Shown: positions 1 to 9,436 of the stretch, in pieces
How positions within the stretch are numbered: position 1 is the stretch's first letter
Layout of the letters: every line of letters starts with the position of its first letter
Assembly (NCBI GenBank): GCA_035288225.1
Contig: DATEAT010000115.1
Coordinates: 1 to 22,670, forward strand
DNA from: RBG-16-64-43 sp035288225
Lineage (GTDB): Bacteria; Chloroflexota; Anaerolineae; Anaerolineales; RBG-16-64-43
Length of the DNA stretch: 22,670 nucleotides
Direction of reading: 5' to 3'
Made by a program: the position numbers and the translations under genes
Notes under the pieces: model-generated
Databases searched by the model: none
What the model saw: only the letters and a program-made list of their open reading frames with translations
What the model was told of the DNA's origin: nothing

Positions 1-2252
1 TGGCCGAGCGCAGGAGCAGCGTGCCGCGGTCGTAAAGGCGCGTAATGGGGAGCGCCAGCCACTCGGCGCGCGGCGGGTGATAGCTCACGGCGTGAGGGCT
101 CACAGCCGTGCCGCGTTCGGCCGCACTTGGCAATTGCACGCCCAGGCCCTGGTCATTGTGCGCGGCTGTTCCGCTGAACGGATAAGCCGCTGGGCCGGTG
201 GGCGGCCACTGCACCTCAGACTGCGCGAGCGCGGCGTAGGTCAGGCCGGTATACGCGGGCGTAGCCGCGGCCAGCGCCATGAACACCTGCCCAACGGATG
301 TCCACGGCATCCCCAGGCCGAGTGCGCGGCCGATCTCGCTGGCGATTTGCCAATCGGGCTTGCTCTCACCCGCGGGCGGCACGGCCGGGTAGAAGCGCTG
401 CACGCGGCGCTCGCCGGAGGTGAAGCTGCCCTCGCGTTCGGCGAACGACTGCGCGGGCAAAACCACATCCGCCAGTTTGGCCGTCGCGCTGAGGAACAAT
501 TCCTGAACGACGAGGATCTTCGGCGCGCGCACGACCGGCGCGAGGGCGGGGTTATCCCCCACCGGGTCGGCGCCGGCAATGATGAGCGCCTGCTGCCCGG
601 TGACGTGTTCGGCGAGTCGCCGCCCGTCGGGGCGCACATCCATATCCCACGCGCCCTGCGTGTTGGCCCGCGGCCACACGCCAACCAGGCCGCTGTTCGC
701 GCGGCCGGTGTGGCGCGTATCGATGAGTAGATTGGCTGCAGCCTGTGCCAGGGCGGAGGTGCCCTCAAAGCCCAGCCCGTCGGCCCCGAAGAATACGACA
801 CCGTTCCGGGCTTCGGCGAAGGCACGCGCCGCATCGCGCAGGGGCGCCGGCGCGCGGGCCGGATCGCGCAGCGCCTCCAGCGTCGCGGCCTCTTCGCCAT
901 AGGCAATGCGCACGACGTGCGTGGCGATTCGATCCGCTTTCGTCGGGCGCGCCGTAACCGTGATCAGCGTGGCACCGCGTTGGGCTGCCTGGCGAACGCG
1001 CAGCCACCAGATGGGCGCTTCTTCTTCGATGTCCGTTGCGGCCAGCAGGATGGCCGAGCCCTGGCCGAGATCGGCCAGGTTGGTCCCCGCGCCGACGCCC
1101 ACCCGCGCGGTCAGGCCGCCGCCGGCCATGGTCGAGTCGAGCGTGAGCGCGCCGCCGCGCCCGGCGATGAGCGTGCGCAGCGCGAACAAATCCTCGTTCG
1201 AGAGGCGGTCACCCAAGAGGCCCAGCACATGTTCGCCCGCAGCCGCCAGGCCCGCCTGCACCCGCTCGAGCGCCTCCGCCCAGGTGGCCGGCATCAGCCT
1301 CTCGCCCTGGCGCACCAACGGCTGCGTCAGCCGCTCACGATGCGTGGCGTAGGCAGTCCCGAAGCGACCTTTGTCGCACAACCACATGTCGTTGACATGG
1401 TTGTTCTGGCGCGGCAGGACGCGCTTTATTTCCATGCGGCCGCCGGCGGCCGCCTCGCGCCGCGTATGCAGCGCCGTGTTGCAGCCCACCGGGCAGTGGG
1501 TGCAGATCGAGGCCGAGCTGCGCATCTCCCACGGCCGCGCGCCGAAGCGGAAATCGGCCGTGGTCAGCGCGCCCACCGGGCAGACGTCGGTGGTGTTGCC
1601 GGAAAACTTCGAGTCGAAGCCGGGCTCGGAGAAAGTGGCAATTTGCAATTTGCGTCCGCGCTGATAGAACCCGATCACCGGGTCGCCCGCCACGTCACTC
1701 TGGAAGCGAACACAGCGCGCGCATTGAATGCAGCGTTCCTGATCGAGCCAGATGAGATCGCCGAGCGGCACGTGTTTGCCCAGGCGGTTCTTGTCGGTGA
1801 AGATGAAGCGGCTCAGCCCCGGTCCGTATTCAAGGGTTTGATTCTGCAGCGGGCACTCGCCGCCCTTGTCGCACACCGGACAATCGAGCGGGTGGGAGGT
1901 GAGCAGGAACTCGAGCACATCGTGGCGTGCCGCGCGCACCGTATCGCTCGCCGTGCGCACGACCATGCCCTCGCTGACCGGCGTCGTGCATGATGTTTCG
2001 AGTTTGGGCCCGAACGCGATCTGCGGCTCGCCATGGGCGTCGAGCGCCGCTTTGCCGGTGGCGCGATCGATCTGCGGCCGGCCGATTTCCACCAGGCACA
2101 TACGGCACATGCCCACCGACCCGAGATGCGGGTGATAGCAGAAGACCGGGATATCGATCCCCGCGCGTTTGGCCGCGTCCACGATGAGAGTCCCCGCGGG
2201 GACGCGCAGCGTTTTCCCGTCAATGGTCAGGCGGATTTCCGAACGCGTCGGC

Positions 2253-2260
<8 letters not shown>
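1..2260 (-). CDS. nuoG: NADH-quinone oxidoreductase subunit G (NuoG), 3' end beyond window
   Basis: NuoG is the large iron-sulfur subunit of the complex I peripheral arm and passes electrons from NuoF/NuoE towards NuoB. About 753 residues are visible; the frame stays open to the left edge, so the C-terminus is missing. The N-terminal 2Fe-2S ferredoxin domain has C41, C52, C55 and C91. The next cluster is ligated by H123, C127, C130 and C136, then a 4Fe-4S set C177, C180, C183 and C227. A further set C253, C256, C260 and C295 matches the optional N7 cluster. From about residue 250 the protein is molybdopterin-oxidoreductase-like. The ATG start overlaps the nuoF stop by 8 nt (ATGCCTGA), which suggests translational coupling. 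Identification is firm from the ligand spacing and operon position. Confidence 0.96.
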
Positions 2261-3545
<1,285 letters not shown>

Positions 3546-3588
3546 GCGATTCGCCGCCCGGCAGCCAGGATGATGCGCCGATCGGGGC

Positions 3589-4095
3589 TCATGCCTTCGG
3601 CTCCTTGGAGGCGCGGCGTAACTCCTCGATCAGCTGCCCGGCCGAGGCCTCGCTCTGATTCTCGTGATAGTGAATGCCCTGGGCATCCTGCACTTGTAGC
3701 ACGGGCGCCTTATCGCAGCCGGCCAGGCACATCACCTCTTCCACCATGAACAGCCCGTCGGGGGTCACTTCGCCCAGGCGCACGCCCAGGTTGGCGCACA
3801 GCTTCTTGGCCAGCTCCTCGCCGCCGTGCAGCGCGCACGGAAGATCGGTGCACACTTGCAGCGTGTGGCGCCCGGCCGGCTGCGCGTGATACAGCGTGTA
3901 AAAGCCGGCCACCGTGCCCACCTCGGTGGGCGTGGTGCCGCACAGCTCGGCCACTTCTTCGAGCGCGGCGCGCGTGATGTAGCCATACTCGCGCTGCGCC
4001 AGGTGCAAGAGCGGCATCACCGCCGAGCGCGTGCGCTCAGCCGGGTACTTCTCGAGCAGGCTGCGGATCTCGTCCGCGTACTTGTCTGCCAGCAT
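3589..4095 (-). CDS. nuoE: NADH-quinone oxidoreductase subunit E (NuoE)
   Basis: NuoE is the small thioredoxin-fold 2Fe-2S (N1a) subunit that pairs with NuoF. The 168-residue protein has the cluster ligands C82 and C87 (VCTDLPC) and C123 and C127 (MCLAGC), plus the family segments REYGYI (36-41) and VAGFYTLY (62-69). I chose the ATG at 4095 because an AGGA sequence lies 9 nt upstream. An in-frame TTG at 4104 would add three residues but sits almost on top of that ribosome-binding site. It follows nuoD by 21 nt and precedes nuoF by 43 nt. Confidence 0.97.
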   Translation of the reverse strand: MLADKYADEIRSLLEKYPAERTRSAVMPLLHLAQREYGYITRAALEEVAELCGTTPTEVGTVAGFYTLYHAQPAGRHTLQVCTDLPCALHGGEELAKKLCANLGVRLGEVTPDGLFMVEEVMCLAGCDKAPVLQVQDAQGIHYHENQSEASAGQLIEELRRASKEPKA

Positions 4096-4116
4096 CCGTC
4101 TCAATCCTGTCTGTCG

Positions 4117-5427
4117 CTAACGGTCCACATCGCCCAGCACGATATCCAGGCTGCCGATAATGCCCACCAGATCCGCCACCAGGTGGCCCTTGGCCAGGAT
4201 CGGCAGCGCCGAAATGTTCATAAAGGAAGGCGTGCGCCAGTAGACCCGCTGCGCCTTGGGCCCGCCGTTGCCCTCGAGGTAGACCCCCAGCTCGCCGCGC
4301 GGGCTCTCGACGGCCGAGTAGACCGCCCCGCGCGGGGCATCGAAGCCCTCGGTCCACAGCTTGAAGTGGTGGATGAGGGACTCCATGCTCTGGCCGAGTT
4401 CCGAGCGCGGCGGCGGGACGAATTTGCGGTTGGAGGATTGCACCGGCCCGCGCGGCAGCCCATTGAGCGCCTGCTCGACAATGCGCAGGCTTTGCGGCAT
4501 CTCCGCCATACGCACGCGGTAGCGGTCGTACACATCGCCCTTGCTGCCCAGCGGCACCTCGAAATCGTATTGCTCGTAGCCCGAGTAAGGCATGGCCTTG
4601 CGCAGGTCGTAATTCACGCCCGAGCCGCGCAGCGCCCCGCCGGTCAGGCCGGCCTCGAGCGCTCGCTCGCCCGAGATCATGCCGATGCCCTGCGTGCGGT
4701 CGAGGAACAGCGGGTTCTTCGTCAGCAACCGTTCGTACTGCTGTAAGCGGTGCGGGAAGATCTTGATGAATTCGCGCACGGCCGGCTCGAACTCGGGGGG
4801 CACATCGCGCCACAACCCGCCGGGGCGAATATAGGAGGTCATCATGCGCTGGCCCGAAACCATCTCGAGGATATCCAGGATGATCTCACGCTCGCGGAAG
4901 CAGTACAGGAACAAGGACATGGCCGCCAGATCGAGGGCGTGCGTGCCCAGCCACACCAGATGGGAGGAGATGCGCTGCAGCTCGGCCAGGATGACGCGGA
5001 TGGCCTGGGCCCGTGGCGGCACATCCAACCCCACCAGCTTCTCGACCGCCAATGCGTAGGCCAGGTTATTGCCCACGTTGTTCATATAGTCGAGGCGGTC
5101 TGTCATCACCAGCGCCTTGATGTAGGTCTTGGATTCCATGTTCTTTTCGACGCCGGTATGCAGGAAGCCGATATCCGGAATGCAGGTGATGACGCGCTCG
5201 CCGTCGAGCTCGAGGATCAGGCGCAGCACGCCGTGTGTGGAAGGGTGCTGCGGCCCCATGTTGAGGATGACCGTCTCGCCGCTGAGCGCGCGCTCCGAAA
5301 CCAGATGGCGGTATTCGGCCAGGCGCGGATCGTCGAAAGGCGTCGCCTCGAGCGTCGTCCCGCTTTCGGTCACGGATGCTTCGGGCGGCATGCCCCGGAT
5401 GCGGCGGCCGGAATCACTCTTTGGCAT
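4117..5427 (-). CDS. nuoD: NADH-quinone oxidoreductase subunit D (NuoD)
   Basis: NuoD is the 49-kDa-type subunit that forms the quinone-binding pocket with NuoB. From the chosen ATG the protein is 436 residues. GPQHPSTHG is at residues 58-66, and DRLDYMNNVGN places Y114 exactly 49 residues after H65. That is the same spacing as the quinone-site His38/Tyr87 pair known from Thermus. The C-terminus GSLDIVLGDVDR is typical. The start at 5427 overlaps nuoC by 14 nt and is preceded by GGAAG about 7 nt upstream. A second ATG at 5391 would shorten it by 12 residues but has a weaker ribosome-binding site. The same frame stays open to 5736 inside nuoC, but that stretch has no NuoD-like sequence. Confidence 0.97.
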   Translation of the reverse strand: MPKSDSGRRIRGMPPEASVTESGTTLEATPFDDPRLAEYRHLVSERALSGETVILNMGPQHPSTHGVLRLILELDGERVITCIPDIGFLHTGVEKNMESKTYIKALVMTDRLDYMNNVGNNLAYALAVEKLVGLDVPPRAQAIRVILAELQRISSHLVWLGTHALDLAAMSLFLYCFREREIILDILEMVSGQRMMTSYIRPGGLWRDVPPEFEPAVREFIKIFPHRLQQYERLLTKNPLFLDRTQGIGMISGERALEAGLTGGALRGSGVNYDLRKAMPYSGYEQYDFEVPLGSKGDVYDRYRVRMAEMPQSLRIVEQALNGLPRGPVQSSNRKFVPPPRSELGQSMESLIHHFKLWTEGFDAPRGAVYSAVESPRGELGVYLEGNGGPKAQRVYWRTPSFMNISALPILAKGHLVADLVGIIGSLDIVLGDVDR

Positions 5428-5935
5428 AGGGCTTCTTCCGGTCGATCTCGTCGAAGTTGAAAGAGAATTGGACCTCTTCATAGCCCAGCGGGTAATCCTT
5501 GCGCAGCGGATGCCCTTGCCAATCCGCCGGCATGAGCAGCCGGCGCAAATCCGGGTGGCCCGTGAAGCGGATGCCGAACATGTCGAAAACCTCGCGCTCG
5601 TGCCAGTTGGCGCTGGGGAAGACCTCCACCACACTCGCCACGCTCGGCGCGTCGCCCGTGAGGTGGAGGAGCAATCGCAGGCTGAGGCCTTTTTCGAGCG
5701 AGTGCAATTGGTAGACCACGGCGAAGCGGGGCTCATCCGGCCAGTAGTCCACCGCCGTTAGCCCGGCCAGGCGCGTGAACACGAGCGCGGGTGCGTCGCG
5801 CAGCGCACGGCAGGCGGCCACGATGCGCACCGGGTCGATTTCCACCGTCGTCTCGCCGCGGAATTCGGTCACGTTGCGCACGCCCTCGCCCAGTGCGGCG
5901 CGCAGCACCACCAGCGCTTCGTCCAATCCACTCAT
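5414..5935 (-). CDS. nuoC: NADH-quinone oxidoreductase subunit C (NuoC)
   Basis: NuoC is the 30-kDa-type subunit of the complex I peripheral arm and carries no cofactor. The 173-residue protein has the family signature near its C-terminus: HEREVFDMFGIRFTGHPDL, then RLLMPADWQGHPLRKDYPL. NuoC and NuoD are separate genes here, unlike the fused NuoCD of enterobacteria. I placed the start at the second of two close ATGs (5935) because GAGGA lies about 6 nt upstream of it, while it abuts the ATG at 5941. It is separated from nuoB by 84 nt, the largest gap inside the operon, and that gap holds a hairpin. Confidence 0.96.
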   Translation of the reverse strand: MSGLDEALVVLRAALGEGVRNVTEFRGETTVEIDPVRIVAACRALRDAPALVFTRLAGLTAVDYWPDEPRFAVVYQLHSLEKGLSLRLLLHLTGDAPSVASVVEVFPSANWHEREVFDMFGIRFTGHPDLRRLLMPADWQGHPLRKDYPLGYEEVQFSFNFDEIDRKKPYAKE

Positions 5936-5967
5936 CGTCATTCCTCGCCCGGCTCCGAGCACGCGTC

Positions 5968-5992
5968 ACCGTTCCGCGGCGCCTGGAACGGT
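5968..5992. other. Hairpin in the nuoB-nuoC gap
   Basis: The perfect inverted repeat ACCGTTCC / GGAACGGT (8 bp, 9-nt loop) lies in the only sizeable gap between nuo genes. No T-run follows it on the minus strand, so it does not look like an intrinsic terminator. A processing or mRNA-stability element is possible. Only the symmetry is seen; the role is inferred. Confidence 0.45.
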
Positions 5993-6019
5993 CGCCGCCC
6001 GCCTTCGGCTCGGCACGCG

Positions 6020-6502
6020 CTACGCGTGCGCAGCGAGCTTCTCCTTTTCCACTTTGTGGTGAAGCGTGATGATCCCGTGAATGAGCGCCTCCGGGCGCGG
6101 CGGGCAGCCGGCCACGTACACATCCACCGGCACCACTTCATCCACGCCTTGGACGATGGCGTAGTTGTTGAAGATGCCGCCGCACGAAGCGCAGTCGCCC
6201 ATGGCAATGACCCACTTGGGATCGGGCATCTGGTCGTACAGCCGGCGCAACACCGGCGCCATCTTGCGCGTCACGCGCCCGGCCACAATCATCAGGTCCG
6301 ATTGGCGCGGGCTGGCGCGCATGAGCTCCATGCCAAAGCGGCTCAGGTCGTAGTGCGAGGCCTGAGCGCTCATCATCTCGATCGCGCAGCATGCCAGGCC
6401 GAAGAGCATAGGCCACATGGAGCGCGTACGGGTCCAATTGATTGCCTTCTCGAGCGTCAGGGTCACCAGGCCCAGATCGCCGAGTTTGGCCTCTACTCCC
6501 AT
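6020..6502 (-). CDS. nuoB: NADH-quinone oxidoreductase subunit B (NuoB)
   Basis: NuoB carries the terminal 4Fe-4S cluster N2 that reduces quinone at the interface with NuoD. The 160-residue protein has the tandem cysteines C38 and C39 (GLACCAIEMM), C104 (GDC) and C133 (AGCPPRPE). The intervals of 65 and 29 residues equal those of the E. coli ligands. The start ATGGGAGTAG overlaps the nuoA stop by 10 nt, so the two genes are probably translationally coupled. The protein lacks the longer N-terminal extension found in some homologues. Confidence 0.98.
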   Translation of the reverse strand: MGVEAKLGDLGLVTLTLEKAINWTRTRSMWPMLFGLACCAIEMMSAQASHYDLSRFGMELMRASPRQSDLMIVAGRVTRKMAPVLRRLYDQMPDPKWVIAMGDCASCGGIFNNYAIVQGVDEVVPVDVYVAGCPPRPEALIHGIITLHHKVEKEKLAAHA

Positions 6503-6849
6503 TCCAACGCTCCCTTCTTCCAGGCGTAAGCCAAACCCACCAGTAAGATCAGCACGAACACGCCCATCTCGACCAGCCCGAAAAAGCCCAGGCTGCGGAA
6601 GACCACCGCCCAGGGGAGGAAGAAGACGATCTCGATGTCGAACAGGATGAAGAGTACGGCGGTGAGGTAGAAGCGCACCGGCATGCGGCGCGTTCCCGGG
6701 CCGATGGGCAGCATGCCCGATTCGTAGGGCAGGCCTTTCATGGGAGTGGGGCGGCGGGGGCCGAACAAGAGCCCAAGCCCGACCGCGATTACGCCGACCG
6801 CCGTTGCCACGACCAATAATACGATCAGCGGGAAGTACTCCTGGAACAT
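6493..6849 (-). CDS. nuoA: NADH-quinone oxidoreductase subunit A (NuoA)
   Basis: NuoA is a small membrane subunit at the joint between the peripheral and membrane arms of complex I. The 118-residue protein has three predicted membrane segments, at about residues 8-30, 60-80 and 87-108. The family motifs are YESGMLP, which stands where most homologues have YECG, and FDIEIVFFLPWAV. I start it at the ATG at 6849, preceded by GGAGAGGG. The frame extends upstream to 6936, but that part crosses the promoter and lacks NuoA character. This is the first gene of the operon. Confidence 0.95.
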   Translation of the reverse strand: MFQEYFPLIVLLVVATAVGVIAVGLGLLFGPRRPTPMKGLPYESGMLPIGPGTRRMPVRFYLTAVLFILFDIEIVFFLPWAVVFRSLGFFGLVEMGVFVLILLVGLAYAWKKGALEWE

Positions 6850-6907
6850 TCGCCCTCTCCGTCCCTCCCTGAGATTCAGCCCGCTACTCGCCCAGGCAAG
6901 TTCGTAG

Positions 6908-6936
6908 AGTTTATCACGAGCATTTTGACCTGTCAA
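6908..6936 (-). promoter_or_regulatory. sigma70-type promoter of the nuo operon
   Basis: Read on the minus strand, a perfect TTGACA (6931-6936) is followed by a 17-nt spacer and TAAACT (6908-6913). An extended -10 TG lies just upstream of the -10 box (TGATAAACT). The predicted transcription start is near 6901, giving a leader of about 52 nt before nuoA. The surrounding sequence is clearly more AT-rich than the rest of the window. Confidence 0.75.
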
Positions 6937-6937
6937 T

Positions 6938-6977
6938 AACTAATATGTCTTCAGTCGCAATATGTGCAATATTAGTT
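6938..6977. promoter_or_regulatory. Candidate operator upstream of the nuo -35 box
   Basis: The 9-bp inverted repeat AACTAATAT (6938-6946) / ATATTAGTT (6969-6977) is separated by 22 nt. Inside it, GCAATAT occurs twice (6957-6963 and 6966-6972) with a 9-bp period. The element lies immediately upstream of the -35 box, where an activator usually binds. I do not recognise the site as FNR, Rex or another named operator. Confidence 0.4.
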
Positions 6978-7214
6978 GCGCATTCGTTAAGGATCGGACA
7001 CCATTAGTGACATAATGCACAGGCCTGCGAAAAGGAGGGCTCCTCTTCCACAATTGCCTGCGCCTGCTTGGTTGAGAGCTGGCCACTTTGTCGCAAGGAT
7101 GCGAATCGCTGGCGTTCGGCCCCGTTCAGGAGTTAGGTCGTTCGGAGTGGCCGAAGCGCTTGAGGCAACTTGCCGCTGGCCGTTCTGCCAGGCGGTGTAA
7201 GGCGTCGGCCCGCC

Positions 7215-8084
7215 TCACAACCCGGACAGCAAGTCGGCGATCTCCTCCGGGTGCCGCGCGACGCGTGCCCCGGCCGCTTCCAGGGCTTTGATCTTCTCGG
7301 CGGCCGTGCCCGTTCCCCCCTCGACAATCGCACCGGCATGCCCCATACGCTTGCCGGGCGGCGCGGTCTGCCCGGCGATGAAAGCCACCACGGGTTTGGT
7401 CAGCCGGTCGGCGATGAACTCCGCCGCGCGCTCCTCGTCGTTGCCGCCGATCTCGCCGATGAGCACGATCTTGTCGGTATGCGGATCCTCTTCGAAGAGC
7501 TCGAGCGTTTCCAGGAAGCCCAGCCCGTGGACCGGGTCGCCGCCCATGCCCACGCAGGTGGATTGCCCAATGCCGCGTTGCGTGAGCGCGTGGATGACTT
7601 CGTAAGTGAGCGTGCCCGAGCGCGAAACGACACCGACATTGCCGGGGCTGGCAATGTGCCCGGGGATAATCCCAACCTTGGACTCGCCCGGCGTCAGCAG
7701 CCCCGGGCAGTTGGGCCCGATCAGGCGCACCTTCTTTTCCTCTAGATACTTGCCCACGCGCATCATGTCTTGCACGGGGACGCCTTCGGTGATGCATACC
7801 ACCAGGGCGATGCCTGCATCCGCCGCTTCCAGGATGGCATCCGGCGCGGCGCGGGCCGGCACGAAGATGATCGAGCAATCGGCGCCGGTAGCTTCCACTG
7901 CGCCGCTCATCGTGTCGAAGATCGGCACCTTGCCCGAGATGACCCATTCGCCGCCTTTACCCGGCCGGACTCCCGCCACGATGCGCGTGCCGTAGACCAG
8001 CATCTGCTCGGTATGGAATAACCCTTCGTGACCGGTGATGCCCTGCACGACGACGTTGGTATTCTTGTTGACCAAGATGCTCAT
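7215..8084 (-). CDS. sucD: Succinate--CoA ligase, alpha subunit
   Basis: SucD is the CoA-binding, phosphohistidine-carrying subunit of succinyl-CoA synthetase. The enzyme interconverts succinyl-CoA and succinate with nucleotide triphosphate formation in the TCA cycle. At 289 residues it has the usual length. The N-terminal Rossmann-like CoA-binding part contains VQGITGHEG, and IGPNCPG places C126 in the CoA-ligase motif. The phosphorylated histidine is H249 in GHAGAIV, close to the E. coli position. It begins 30 nt after sucC with GGGGTGG about 10 nt upstream of the ATG, so the pair forms one transcript with the beta subunit first. Confidence 0.98.
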   Translation of the reverse strand: MSILVNKNTNVVVQGITGHEGLFHTEQMLVYGTRIVAGVRPGKGGEWVISGKVPIFDTMSGAVEATGADCSIIFVPARAAPDAILEAADAGIALVVCITEGVPVQDMMRVGKYLEEKKVRLIGPNCPGLLTPGESKVGIIPGHIASPGNVGVVSRSGTLTYEVIHALTQRGIGQSTCVGMGGDPVHGLGFLETLELFEEDPHTDKIVLIGEIGGNDEERAAEFIADRLTKPVVAFIAGQTAPPGKRMGHAGAIVEGGTGTAAEKIKALEAAGARVARHPEEIADLLSGL

Positions 8085-8114
8085 AGGTTGTATGCCACCC
8101 CGGGTGCCGACGGC

Positions 8115-9257
8115 TCAAGCGGCGTGCTGCGCCGCCAGTTCCACCGCTTTGCGCGCCGCCTCGCTCAATGTGGCGGCGGTAACCATCTTGGCGCCGGCCA
8201 GTAGGCGCCGGCCTTCGGCTTCGTTCGTCCCCACCAGACGCACCACCATCGGCACCGGGCTCTTCACCGTCTCGAGTGCCGCCAGGATGCCTCGCGCCAC
8301 TTCGTCGCAGCGCGTAATGCCGCCGAAGATGTTGAACAGGATCGCATGCACCCCCGGGTCCGAAAGGATGATGCGCAGCGCGGCGGCCACCTTGTCGGAA
8401 CCGGCCCCGCCGCCGATGTCCAGGAAGTTGGCCGGCTTGCCGCCGCTGAACTTGATGATATCCATGGTGGCCATGGCCAGCCCGGCGCCGTTCACCATGC
8501 AGCCGATGTCGCCGTCCATCGCGACGTACGAGAGCCCGTACTTGCGCGCCTCCACTTCCTCGGGCGCCTCTTCATCAATATCGCGCAGCTCGGCCAGGTC
8601 CTGATGGCGGAAGAGAGCGTTATCGTCGAGCACCATCTTGCCGTCCAGGGCAATCAGGCGCTGATCGTCGGTGATGACCAACGGGTTGATCTCGGCCAGC
8701 GTGGCGTCGCACGCGGCATAGGCCTGATACAGCCCGCGCGCGACTTGCACGAAGGTCTTCCAATGATCGCGCGGCACGCCGATGCGCGAGGCAATCTCCC
8801 GCGCCTGATACTCGCGCAGCCCGAGCAGCGGATCCACCAGAACGCGCACGATCTTCTCCGGAGTGTCATGCGCCACTTGCTCGATCTCCACCCCGCCCTC
8901 GGCCGAGGCCACCATCACCGGTCGGCGTGCGCTGCGGTCGTTCGTGACCGCCAGGTAGAGTTCGCTGGTGATGGCGGCGGCCTCGTCCACTAACACGCGC
9001 CGCACGGGTAGCCCCTTGATCTGCATACCCAGGATCTGGGTGGCTAGCTCTTCCGCCTCGGCCGGGGTGCGCGCCAGACGGATGCCGCCCGCCTTGCCGC
9101 GCCCTCCGACCAGGACTTGCGCCTTGATCACGACCCGCCCACCGAGTTCCTCGGCGATCTCTTTGGCCGTGGCGGCGGTGGAGGCCACCCTCCCGCGTGG
9201 AATCGGAATTCCGTTTTGAGCGAAGATTTGTTTAGACTGATATTCGTGGAGTCGCAT
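8115..9257 (-). CDS. sucC: Succinate--CoA ligase (ADP-forming), beta subunit
   Basis: SucC is the ATP-grasp beta subunit that binds nucleotide and succinate. The 380-residue protein has the nucleotide-binding segment KAQVLVGGRGKAGG at 45-58. The magnesium ligands are N191 (EINPLV) and D205, 14 residues apart as in the E. coli enzyme. The CoA-ligase portion includes LDIGGGAGSDKV (279-290) and NIFGGITRCDEVA (309-321). The N-terminus MRLHEYQSKQIF is typical of the family. It is the promoter-proximal gene of sucCD and is divergent from ftcD. The ADP rather than GDP preference is the usual bacterial annotation and cannot be read directly from the sequence. Confidence 0.98.
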   Translation of the reverse strand: MRLHEYQSKQIFAQNGIPIPRGRVASTAATAKEIAEELGGRVVIKAQVLVGGRGKAGGIRLARTPAEAEELATQILGMQIKGLPVRRVLVDEAAAITSELYLAVTNDRSARRPVMVASAEGGVEIEQVAHDTPEKIVRVLVDPLLGLREYQAREIASRIGVPRDHWKTFVQVARGLYQAYAACDATLAEINPLVITDDQRLIALDGKMVLDDNALFRHQDLAELRDIDEEAPEEVEARKYGLSYVAMDGDIGCMVNGAGLAMATMDIIKFSGGKPANFLDIGGGAGSDKVAAALRIILSDPGVHAILFNIFGGITRCDEVARGILAALETVKSPVPMVVRLVGTNEAEGRRLLAGAKMVTAATLSEAARKAVELAAQHAA

Positions 9258-9293
9258 GCGTGCTCCCGAGGCCTGCGGATGGGAACACGCCCA

Positions 9294-9299
9294 ATTATA
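9294..9299 (-). promoter_or_regulatory. -10 box of the sucCD promoter
   Basis: A perfect TATAAT is read on the minus strand 37 nt upstream of the sucC start codon. No good TTGACA is visible at 16-18 nt spacing, so only the -10 element is supported. Confidence 0.5.
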
Positions 9300-9379
9300 C
9301 CAGCCGCCACGGTCATGCCTTGATTCCTGGGCCGATGCTTCCGGCGAATTCCTTCATCGCCGAGGCGGCTTGCGGCCGC

Positions 9380-9402
9380 GGCGCGAGCGATATAATCGCG
9401 CC
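9380..9402 (+). promoter_or_regulatory. ftcD -10 box embedded in a dyad
   Basis: TATAAT at 9391-9396 lies 40 nt before the ftcD start codon. It sits between the perfect 7-bp inverted repeats GGCGCGA (9380-9386) and TCGCGCC (9396-9402). A tighter palindrome, GCGAT-ATA-ATCGC, covers 9387-9399. The best -35 candidate, TTGCGG at 9370-9375, is weak and only 15 nt away. A repressor operator over the -10 box is possible but unproven. Confidence 0.45.
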
Positions 9403-9436
9403 ACCATCCCGCGATTCCCCCTGGCGAGAGGTCGAA

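Larger units (their letters stand above)
6850..7214. other. Intergenic region between sucD and nuoA
   Basis: This 365-bp gap holds the nuo promoter and dyad element (6908-6977). Next comes an AT-rich stretch to about 7020, then ordinary GC-rich sequence to the sucD stop. A bulged hairpin at 7173-7195 (CCGCTGGC / GCCAGGCGG, 6-nt loop) lies 20 nt past the sucD stop. It has no T-run on the minus strand, so it is at best a weak or factor-dependent terminator. Short open frames here (such as 7015-7200 on the plus strand) lack a convincing ribosome-binding site and any recognisable product. Confidence 0.6.

Noticed and set aside
917..1993. A 358-codon plus-strand frame opposite nuoG
   Set aside because: NuoG is read continuously on the minus strand with all its cluster ligands; the opposite frame has no recognisable product.
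5428..5736. A 103-codon upstream extension of nuoD
   Set aside because: It lies wholly inside nuoC in another frame and has no NuoD similarity; the ATG at 5427 has a good ribosome-binding site.
7173..7195. Intrinsic terminator after sucD
   Set aside because: The stem is bulged and no T-run follows it on the minus strand, so I list it only as a hairpin in the intergenic description.
7015..7200. A 61-codon plus-strand frame in the nuoA-sucD gap
   Set aside because: It has no ribosome-binding site, no recognisable motif and no promoter, and starts inside AT-rich regulatory sequence.
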